Source of the DNA: Bryobacteraceae bacterium | GTDB lineage: Bacteria > Acidobacteriota > Terriglobia > Bryobacterales > Bryobacteraceae | DNA length: 64,000 nt | NCBI GenBank assembly: GCA_026129905.1 | Contig: JAHCHE010000004.1 | Location: 186,001-250,000 of the forward strand | Direction of reading: 5' to 3' | Shown: piece by piece, positions 58,079-64,000 of the stretch | Layout: every line of letters starts with the position of its first letter | Position numbering within the stretch: position 1 is the first letter of the stretch | The notes under the pieces: generated by a model | Told to the model about the DNA's origin: nothing | The model's input: the letters and a program-made list of their open reading frames with translations, nothing else | Databases searched by the model: none | Translations under genes and position numbers: made by a program

Positions 58079-59233
58079 TTAGTCCGCCCCGGTCAGGCGA
58101 AGCCACTGTCCCTGGTGGAAGTAGTGAACCACCGATGCCTTCTCGACGAACGCGTCGTTGATTCCCACGTGGTCGATTTCGGGCGGTGTCACACCCCCAT
58201 AGGCGTGGTAGTGATCGAGGATGAACTTGCGGTCCGCTACTCCGATCATCCTGGAGTAGCCGATGCGGCCCTCGCCCATTCCCTGTAGGCTCCCCAGATC
58301 CTCGCCGGGCGCGATCTGGGCCACATCCCGGGTCTCGCCCCTCCAGAAAACCAGGATGGTCGAGGCGCCATTGACCGAACACAGGACCGCCCAATCCGTT
58401 TGGCCGCGCCTGGCGAATTCACCGCTGACGACATTGTGCGGATGCTGGTCATATGCGGTCTGCGGGATCAGACAGGCCCGGCGATCGAGGTCGTGAGTCA
58501 CGGCGGGAGGCAGATTGGGAAACGCCCTTGGCATCAGGCGCCGGATATCGCGCGCTGCCGCCTGCCACCGTTTCCGGTCCTCTTCCATGGCTCGCTTGGC
58601 TTTCTCCGCACCCGCCGTCATGATCGGTGAGACGCCCCGTGGGCCGGCCTGCGGACGGCTCTCCGCCGCGCGTAACGCCTCCTCGAAATACGGAATCATC
58701 GGCATGGGACCGGAGATCTCCGCATCGTTCGGCGCCAGCTTGCGAGCCCTCTGGTTGAGCCTCGTCGCGAACCGGAACAGCTCGGGATCCACGGGACCGC
58801 CGGCGGTTGCGCGCATTGCGATGTTCGGAATGGCGGCGCCCGCGCCCGCCAGGACCGCCGGGTTCGTCTGAGTTTCCAGCTCTCGGCGTGCCTGGCCGGC
58901 GACGCGCTCCCTGTCCGCCGCGGAGACTTCGGCCGAGCTTTCGCCCCGCATCGAGTCGAGCCCGAGCAGTTCCAACGCGTAGAGGAAGCCCAGATTCGCG
59001 GCGAGCCGGCGGTCTTCCGGGTTCTTCGCCATAGCCAGCCGCAGTTCGCTCTCCGCCTGTGCCTTGTCTTCCCGGAAGATTGCCCAGATCCGCTCCAACT
59101 CCCCGGATTGCGGCGCCGATGGCTGGGGCGCGGAAGAGATCCGAGGGACCGGGACCTGCGACTTGGCAGCCGGAGCCGCGAGAACCATCCCCAGGAGGGC
59201 AAGTATCGCCGACTTAGTGTTCATAGAACGCAT
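58079..59233 (-). CDS. secreted protein of unknown function
   Basis: 384 residues with a signal peptide (KSAILALLGMVLAAPAAKSQ). The N-terminal part is helical with a TPR-like ELERIWAIFREDKAQAESEL and NPEDRRLAANLGFLYALELL. The C-terminal part (AFPNLPPAVTHDLDRRACLI, TDWAVLCSVNGASTILVFW, RKFILDHYHAYGGVTPPEID) resembles proteins that measure or bind something but has no named domain I recognise. ATG at 59233 has AAGGAG six bases upstream. It is 109 bases downstream of GlgC and may be transcribed with it. Confidence 0.65.
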   Translation of the reverse strand: MRSMNTKSAILALLGMVLAAPAAKSQVPVPRISSAPQPSAPQSGELERIWAIFREDKAQAESELRLAMAKNPEDRRLAANLGFLYALELLGLDSMRGESSAEVSAADRERVAGQARRELETQTNPAVLAGAGAAIPNIAMRATAGGPVDPELFRFATRLNQRARKLAPNDAEISGPMPMIPYFEEALRAAESRPQAGPRGVSPIMTAGAEKAKRAMEEDRKRWQAAARDIRRLMPRAFPNLPPAVTHDLDRRACLIPQTAYDQHPHNVVSGEFARRGQTDWAVLCSVNGASTILVFWRGETRDVAQIAPGEDLGSLQGMGEGRIGYSRMIGVADRKFILDHYHAYGGVTPPEIDHVGINDAFVEKASVVHYFHQGQWLRLTGAD

Positions 59234-59342
59234 CGATGCTCCTTGCGCCATCGGACGGTTGACTCCTGATTCCGGTTTCCGGATTCGCCGGTGGGTCCGG
59301 CGCCCGCTACTGGTATCCCCACTGGAACAACGGCGGTCCCAC

Positions 59343-60596
59343 TCACACCTGCAGACTGGCGATCTCCACCCTGCCGCGCGTCCCTTCCACCACCACAATC
59401 CCGCTGTCGGTGACGTGGAAGCGCTGCCGGTCCCGGTCCAGGTCGTAGCCGATCGTATCGCCCGGCGGCACGCGGACGTTCTTGTCGAGAATCGCCCGCC
59501 GCACCTTGGCATGGCGGCCGACGTCGCAGTTGTCGAAAAGGACGGACGAGTCCACCAGAGCCCCGGTGTGAACGCGGCAACCGCGGCCGATCACCGAGTT
59601 TCGCGCCTCGCCGCCGGAGAGAATCGACCCCCCTGACACGATCGAGTTGATCGCTTTGCCTCGCCTGCCATCCTCATCGAAGCTGAACTTCGCCGGCGCG
59701 TCGAAATAACCGGCCGTTATCAGCGGCCAATGCCGGTTGTATAAGTTCAGCGCCGGCGTGATCGCCCGCAGGTCCATGCTCGCTTCGTAGTAGGCGTCGA
59801 TCGTTCCGACGTCACGCCAGTACGGATCCTGTCCGGGAGGGTCTCCCGGAATGCGGTTGGTCTGGAAATCGAAGGAGTACACCGCGGCGCGGCCCACCAT
59901 CGATGGGAGAATGTCGCGTCCGAAGTCGTGCGTGCTGTCGGGGTCCTCCGCGTCCCGGCGCAACTCCTGGAGCAGGGCCGGCGTCGAGAAGATGTAGTTG
60001 CCCATCGACGCGTACACCCGGGTCGGATCCGCGGGCAGCGTCGGAGCGTCGGCCTTCTTTTCGTGAAATCCCATCACCGCGCCGTCGAAAGCCGTCTCGA
60101 TCACGCCGAATTCCCGCGCCTGCTCGCGTGGCACGGGTATCGAGGCGATCGTAACGTCGGCCCGCTTTAACTCGTGGAACTCGATCATTTGCCGGATGTT
60201 CATCCGGTAGATGTGATCGGCGCCAAAGATGGCCACCACGTGCGGGTCCGCCTGCTCGATCAGGTTGATGTTCTGGTAGATCGCGTCGGCCGTGCCGCGA
60301 TACCAGGTCTCGTCCGTCAAGCGCATCTGGGCCGGCACGGGAATGATGAAGTGGTGCCGCAGTATGCCCGTCACTTCCCAGCCGTCCCGCAGGTGCTGCA
60401 ACAGCGACTGGCTCTTGAACTGGATCAACACGTAAATCGAGTAAATGCCCGAGTTCACCAGGTTGCTGAGCACGAAATCGACGATCCGGTAGCGTCCGCC
60501 GAACGGCACGGCAGGTTTGGCCCGCTCCTTGGTAAGCGGATACAGCCGGGTTCCCTTGCCTCCGGCCAGCACGAACGAAAGGACTCGCATTTCCAT
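59343..60596 (-). CDS. glgC: glucose-1-phosphate adenylyltransferase
   Basis: 417 residues, the full GlgC length. It makes ADP-glucose from glucose-1-phosphate and ATP, the committing step of glycogen synthesis. The nucleotide loop is FVLAGGKGTRLYPLTKERAK, then PAVPFGGRYRIVDFVLSNLV, RGTADAIYQNINLIEQ, FGADHIYRMNIRQMIEFH, and YWRDVGTIDAYYEASMDL. A C-terminal left-handed beta-helix follows (SIVSGGSILSGGEARNSVIG and similar repeats). ADP-glucose could also feed the OtsA-type enzyme at 17.7 kb. The start is ATG at 60596, with ATG two codons later possible. glgA and glgB are not in the window. Confidence 0.96.
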   Translation of the reverse strand: MEMRVLSFVLAGGKGTRLYPLTKERAKPAVPFGGRYRIVDFVLSNLVNSGIYSIYVLIQFKSQSLLQHLRDGWEVTGILRHHFIIPVPAQMRLTDETWYRGTADAIYQNINLIEQADPHVVAIFGADHIYRMNIRQMIEFHELKRADVTIASIPVPREQAREFGVIETAFDGAVMGFHEKKADAPTLPADPTRVYASMGNYIFSTPALLQELRRDAEDPDSTHDFGRDILPSMVGRAAVYSFDFQTNRIPGDPPGQDPYWRDVGTIDAYYEASMDLRAITPALNLYNRHWPLITAGYFDAPAKFSFDEDGRRGKAINSIVSGGSILSGGEARNSVIGRGCRVHTGALVDSSVLFDNCDVGRHAKVRRAILDKNVRVPPGDTIGYDLDRDRQRFHVTDSGIVVVEGTRGRVEIASLQV

Positions 60597-60754
60597 AAAG
60601 CAGACCTTACCGCTTCCAAAACTTTACTCATTCTCTCAGCGCACAGGGCATCCCGCAAGCAAAACATCCTGCAAGTAATCTGTTTGCAACAGAATCGGCC
60701 TCGGTTGCCCGGCGCGGTATGCTATTTTGGAGAACCCGAACCGAGGTGCAACCG

Positions 60755-61114
60755 ATGCGCAAAATCATTCTTGCGACCGCTCTCGTTTCCAGCGCGCTCA
60801 CGCTGGCGGCGGTCTACGGCCTGGGCTACGCCGCCCTTCCTTCACGCGTCCTGATCGATAACGCCAGGGTGCGCGTCCGCGAAGTCACTTATCTGCCCGG
60901 CGTCCCCCGCGACCGCTACATACGCCCCACCGACCAGGTCATCGTCTTTCTCGACGATTGCCGCTACGAGCGCACGGACTCGAAGACCGGCGAAAAGACC
61001 GTGCGCGAGCGCAAGTCCGGCGAGGTGCTCTGGCACGATCGCGCCGAGGACGCGCCGGTCTTGACCAACGCCGGCAGCAGGCCCTACCGTACCCTGACCA
61101 TCGAGCTGAAGTGA
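60755..61114 (+). CDS. small exported or membrane-anchored cupin-like protein
   Basis: 119 residues. An N-terminal signal or anchor (KIILATALVSSALTLAAVYG) precedes a short cupin-like beta domain (VLIDNARVRVREVTYLPGVP, PTDQVIVFLDDCRYERTD, KSGEVLWHDRAEDAPVLTNA). The metal-binding His residues of canonical cupins are not all visible. The function is unknown. ATG at 60755 was chosen because the hydrophobic segment follows at once; 12 extra upstream codons are open but not plausible. The next gene starts two bases after the stop. Confidence 0.65.
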   Translation: MRKIILATALVSSALTLAAVYGLGYAALPSRVLIDNARVRVREVTYLPGVPRDRYIRPTDQVIVFLDDCRYERTDSKTGEKTVRERKSGEVLWHDRAEDAPVLTNAGSRPYRTLTIELK

Positions 61115-61116
61115 CC

Positions 61117-62058
61117 ATGTCCGAAAACCGATTTCAGACCGCGGCCGCGATCGGCACCGGCATGATGGGTCCGGGCATCGCGCTCACGTTCGCCCTCGGA
61201 GGCCTGGGCTCGACGATCCTCAGCCGCAACGCGGACACGGCCCGGGCCGGCCTCGACAAGGCGCTTGCGCAGCTTCAGACGCTCGAGACAAACGGATTGG
61301 CTTCCCCGGAAAGCGCGGAAGCCGCGCGCGGGCGCCTCACTGCCTCCGCCGACTTCGACGCCGTTATCCGCCAAGCCGATCTCGTCGTCGAATCCGGTCC
61401 CGAGGACATGAAATTTAAGCAGGACCTTTTCGCCCGCATGGACGCCATCGCCAGGCCGGATGCGGTTCTGGCTAGCAATACCTCCGGCCTCAGCATTACC
61501 GACATCGCCTCGCGAAGCGCCCGCCGCGACCGCATCCTCACCACGCATTTTTGGAATCCGCCCTACCTTATGCCGCTGGTGGAGCTGGTGAAGGGCCGCG
61601 ACACGGCCGACGCTCTCGTTGAAGACGTCCGCCGGCTGCTGGAGCGCTGCGGCAAGGTCGCCGTGGTCGTCAAGAAGGACACGCCGGGACAACTTGGCAA
61701 CCGCCTCCAGATGGCGCTGGTCCGCGAAGCGGTCCACATTGTCCAGGAGGGCATCGCCGACGCCGAATCCGTCGACCTGGCCGCCAAGACCGGCTTCGGC
61801 CTCCGTCTCCCTGTCTACGGAATCCTCGAGCACCAGGACATGGTTGGCCTCGACCTCGGCTCGCGTGTGCTCGACTACGTAACGAGCGACCTGAACAGCG
61901 ACGCTGGACTGCCTCCCCTCATGCGAGAGATGATGGAACGAGGGGAACTGGGCGTCAAGACCGGCAAAGGCTTCTACGACTGGTCCAAGCGCGACGCCGA
62001 AGCGGTAAAGGCTCGCCGCGACCGGTTCGTTCTGGCATTCCTCAAAGCTGGGCTGTAA
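61117..62058 (+). CDS. 3-hydroxyacyl-CoA dehydrogenase, NAD-binding
   Basis: 313 residues. The N-terminal NAD fold has AAIGTGMMGPGIALTFALGG (GxGxxG), ADLVVESGPEDMKFKQDLFA with the E(S/N)xxE signature, and NTSGLSITDIA. The C-terminal dimerisation domain has PPYLMPLVELVKGRDT, KKDTPGQLGNRLQMALVREA and GELGVKTGKGFYDWS. It is a single-function protein of normal length, oxidising 3-hydroxyacyl-CoA or a related 3-hydroxy acid. No thiolase or hydratase is adjacent. GTG at 61111 is a possible earlier start. Confidence 0.92.
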   Translation: MSENRFQTAAAIGTGMMGPGIALTFALGGLGSTILSRNADTARAGLDKALAQLQTLETNGLASPESAEAARGRLTASADFDAVIRQADLVVESGPEDMKFKQDLFARMDAIARPDAVLASNTSGLSITDIASRSARRDRILTTHFWNPPYLMPLVELVKGRDTADALVEDVRRLLERCGKVAVVVKKDTPGQLGNRLQMALVREAVHIVQEGIADAESVDLAAKTGFGLRLPVYGILEHQDMVGLDLGSRVLDYVTSDLNSDAGLPPLMREMMERGELGVKTGKGFYDWSKRDAEAVKARRDRFVLAFLKAGL

Positions 62059-62107
62059 GATAGAAACCCTGGGGCCAAGCTCGCTTTCAACGCATCACTG
62101 AACCGTA

Positions 62108-63451
62108 ATGCAAGTTTCCTGCGCACAGGACCGCGAAACGCGGCGATCAAGGGATGCGGAACTCCCTCGCACTCGGCCGGAAGCTGGCGCCTTTATTCGC
62201 GCGCCTCGTAAGCGACAACTCTTGCCAGCCGTCTTTGCGGCGCCGCTTGCGCTCTTGCTTTCCGTCGCCTCCGCTCAGGAACCGCCCGCCACCCGCCTCG
62301 AAGAACTTCAGCAAGCCGTCGAAAAGAAGAAACAGGAGTTGACGCCGGAGCAAGAGACCCGCGGCGAACAGATCTTTGAACAGATCCACGACAAGGTGAT
62401 CGATTCGTTTCTCGCCGCTCCCAGCGGCCTCGGCGTCAAGTTCGGCGGGCTGTTGACCGGGTCGGGATTCGGCATGGGACCGCGCTATCTGCTTCCGGAC
62501 CTCGCTGGCGAGCGGGTACGGCTGGAAGCCTTCCTCGTCGGCTCGCTGCGGCGTTATTGGACCGCCGAGGCGCGGCTGTCGTTTCCCAGGATCGCCGGTC
62601 GTCGTTTCGCCGCCGAATTCGTCGCCCGGCACAGCGACGCCCCCAGGATGCCCTATTTCGGTCCCGGCGCGGACTCGCGGCGCAGCGACGTCTCCAGCTT
62701 CCGGCGCGAAGACACGACGGCGGGACTGGAACTTGGCTGGCGGCCCGACCGCCGTTATCTCCTACTGGGCTACTACGCCGGAGCGCTGCAAGTGAACGTC
62801 GGACCTGGGCGGGATGAACGGTGGCCTTCTTCGGACCTCGTGTTCAGCCCGCAAACCATGCCCGGCATCGACCGCCAGGCGCACTACCTCCGCGGCGGTC
62901 CCTTTCTCCACCTCGATTTCCGCGACCGTCCGGCCGATCCGCACGCCGGCGGCGCCTATTCCGTGGCGTACGTGCAGAACTGGGACCGGCGCTGGCGGCA
63001 ATACTCCTTCAACCGTCTCGAAGCGCAGGCGGAACACTATTTCCCATTTCTCAACCAGAAGCGCGTCATCGCCTTCCGCGTGCGGACGGAATTAAGTTAT
63101 ACGCGCGGCGGCGACCGCATTCCCTTCTACATGCAGCCGACCCTCGGCGGGCCCGACGACCTGCGCGGCTATCGCGCCTTTCGCTATTACGACAACAACG
63201 CCACGGTCGCCAACGCCGAGTACCGTTGGGAAGTGTCGCCGATGCTCGACATGGCGGCCTTCTTCGACGCTGGCAATGTCTTCGAACGGCCCGGCCTGAT
63301 CGGATTTCGCGACGTTCGCACGGCCGGGGGACTCGGCTTTCGCGTCAAGACGCGGGATGCCGTCGTGGCGCGGCTCGACCTAGGCGCCAGCCGGGAAGGC
63401 TTTCGTATATGGTTCAAATTCTCAAATATCTTCTTGTTGCCGCCGCGCTGA
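62108..63451 (+). CDS. outer-membrane beta-barrel protein, BamA/TamA C-terminal type
   Basis: 447 residues. A basic leader then a signal sequence (LLPAVFAAPLALLLSVASAQ), a short helical RLEELQQAVEKKKQELTPEQ, and no POTRA domains. The remaining 380 residues form a Bac_surface_Ag (Omp85) type barrel with LGGPDDLRGYRAFRYYDNN carrying the L3-like RGY/F signature, and VSPMLDMAAFFDAGNVFE near the end. POTRA-less Omp85 members are known but uncommon; the function is unknown. The C terminus does not end in Phe. The next gene overlaps it by 43 bases. ATG at 62108 lacks a strong ribosome binding site. Confidence 0.82.
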   Translation: MQVSCAQDRETRRSRDAELPRTRPEAGAFIRAPRKRQLLPAVFAAPLALLLSVASAQEPPATRLEELQQAVEKKKQELTPEQETRGEQIFEQIHDKVIDSFLAAPSGLGVKFGGLLTGSGFGMGPRYLLPDLAGERVRLEAFLVGSLRRYWTAEARLSFPRIAGRRFAAEFVARHSDAPRMPYFGPGADSRRSDVSSFRREDTTAGLELGWRPDRRYLLLGYYAGALQVNVGPGRDERWPSSDLVFSPQTMPGIDRQAHYLRGGPFLHLDFRDRPADPHAGGAYSVAYVQNWDRRWRQYSFNRLEAQAEHYFPFLNQKRVIAFRVRTELSYTRGGDRIPFYMQPTLGGPDDLRGYRAFRYYDNNATVANAEYRWEVSPMLDMAAFFDAGNVFERPGLIGFRDVRTAGGLGFRVKTRDAVVARLDLGASREGFRIWFKFSNIFLLPPR

Positions 63452-64000
63452 TTCTAGTCGTCGGGCGGGCGCCGGCGCGTGCGCAGAAATTCTATCCCGA
63501 CGACCCGATCCAGGTGATACCGGACCTGGCGCCCGTCGAGGACCCCCGCGAACGCCGCATCGACGCGTTGTTCGATTTCTTCTACCAGTCTGTTCGCGCC
63601 GAGCCCCGCGAGCCGCAACCATCGCTGGCCGTCAACACCCTCGGAGAAGTTCCCGACAGCAGTTGGTTCACCAATCGCCACGCCCGCCGCCGGTTGACGC
63701 GCGACGAACTCCAGCGGCCGCCGGGCCCCGGCCACGCCCCCGAAGCCCCGCTCCAAGTGATCGGCGGCAAAACCGAGGGCATCACGCCCGGCTTCCAACT
63801 CCGCGACGCCAAGGGCAGGATCTATTTCGTCAAGCCCGACCCGTGGACCAACCCGGAAATGGCCTCCGCCGCCGACGTCGTCGGCGCCCGTTTCTTCTAC
63901 GCGTTGGGCTACAACACGCCCGAAAACTACGTGCTTCGCGCACGCCTGGAGGATCTCGCCATCGGCAAGGACGCCACCGTCCGCGGTCTCTCGGGAAAAA
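63409..64000 (+). CDS. secreted conserved protein of unknown function, cut by the window edge
   Basis: Starts at ATG 63409, inside the end of the barrel gene, with GGAAGG nine bases upstream. It stays open to the last base (about 197 codons). It begins with a signal peptide (ILKYLLVAAALILVVGRAPA). Visible segments are FDFFYQSVRAEPREPQPSLA, VNTLGEVPDSSWFTNRHARR, GGKTEGITPGFQLRDAKGRI, YFVKPDPWTNPEMASAADVV and GARFFYALGYNTPENYVLRA. The FVKxDP and ENYVL features faintly recall a HipA/phosphatidylinositol-kinase-like fold, but no active site can be placed in the part present. Linked by overlap to the barrel protein, so they may act together at the outer membrane. Confidence 0.75.
   Translation, partial: MVQILKYLLVAAALILVVGRAPARAQKFYPDDPIQVIPDLAPVEDPRERRIDALFDFFYQSVRAEPREPQPSLAVNTLGEVPDSSWFTNRHARRRLTRDELQRPPGPGHAPEAPLQVIGGKTEGITPGFQLRDAKGRIYFVKPDPWTNPEMASAADVVGARFFYALGYNTPENYVLRARLEDLAIGKDATVRGLSGK

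Noticed and set aside
1-64000. CRISPR arrays, tRNA and rRNA genes
   Set aside because: I saw no regularly spaced direct repeats, no tRNA-like cloverleaf with the usual TTCGA arm in the gaps, and no rRNA signature. Small RNAs cannot be excluded by eye.

Overview
The window is GC-rich, densely coded bacterial chromosome. The gene content points to Acidobacteriota, most likely the Bryobacterales/Solibacter group. The evidence is a TonB-dependent receptor with an N-terminal carboxypeptidase-regulatory domain, two large receptor-like Ser/Thr kinases (one with TPRs, one with TolB/PD40 repeats), an ECF sigma factor of the TIGR02999 type, and a broken permease of the acidobacterial MacB/FtsX class. 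A secreted PIG-L protein coupled to a sodium symporter and a fused OtsA-OtsB protein fit the same picture. This placement is inferred from gene families; there is no rRNA gene in the window.

Layout. 0-6.7 kb (minus strand): a coiled-coil methyltransferase, QueF, a TIGR00300/ArgZ-like protein, a secreted neutral-ceramidase-like protein, an orotate-phosphoribosyltransferase-like protein and a polyprenyl glycosylphosphotransferase. 6.8-10.3 kb: a TPR Ser/Thr kinase divergent from an ECF sigma factor. 10.8-16.1 kb (minus): a tightly coupled five-gene unit of MFS transporter, ferredoxin with a split second cluster motif, Cys-rich unknown protein and two paralogous putative glycosyltransferases. 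16.3-23.1 kb: a sigma-factor-like protein, a methyltransferase, OtsA-OtsB with a degenerate phosphatase half, a GT87-like membrane protein and a secreted beta-helix protein. 23.1-25.8 kb: a mobile-element scar with a group II intron reverse transcriptase remnant, an IS1380-family element and several palindromes.

25.8-33.0 kb: an EamA transporter, a penicillin-acylase-family enzyme, a CapK/PaaK-like ligase, and an overlapping set of GNAT, polysaccharide deacetylase and PhyH-type dioxygenase genes. 33.4-40.1 kb: an HPr-kinase-like protein, a TonB receptor and a nucleotidyltransferase-MFS fusion. The kinase and nucleotidyltransferase families both recur as accessory genes in some lasso-peptide clusters, so this is the most system-like novelty here. 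40.0-52.4 kb: an exopolysaccharide/O-antigen region with Wzz, two O-antigen ligase/polymerase-like proteins, four glycosyltransferases, a NodB-like deacetylase and a PD40 Ser/Thr kinase. 52.5-53.3 kb: a deleted ADOP/MacB-type permease. 53.6-58 kb: a coupled PIG-L deacetylase, 52-residue membrane protein and SSS symporter. 58-64 kb: a secreted unknown, GlgC, a small cupin, a 3-hydroxyacyl-CoA dehydrogenase, a BamA-like barrel and the start of a secreted protein cut by the window edge.

Overall the region is rich in envelope polysaccharide functions (two ligases, one Wzz, one initiating phosphotransferase, at least five glycosyltransferases, two deacetylases), combined with storage and compatible-solute sugar enzymes (GlgC, OtsAB). 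No tRNA, rRNA or CRISPR array was recognised.
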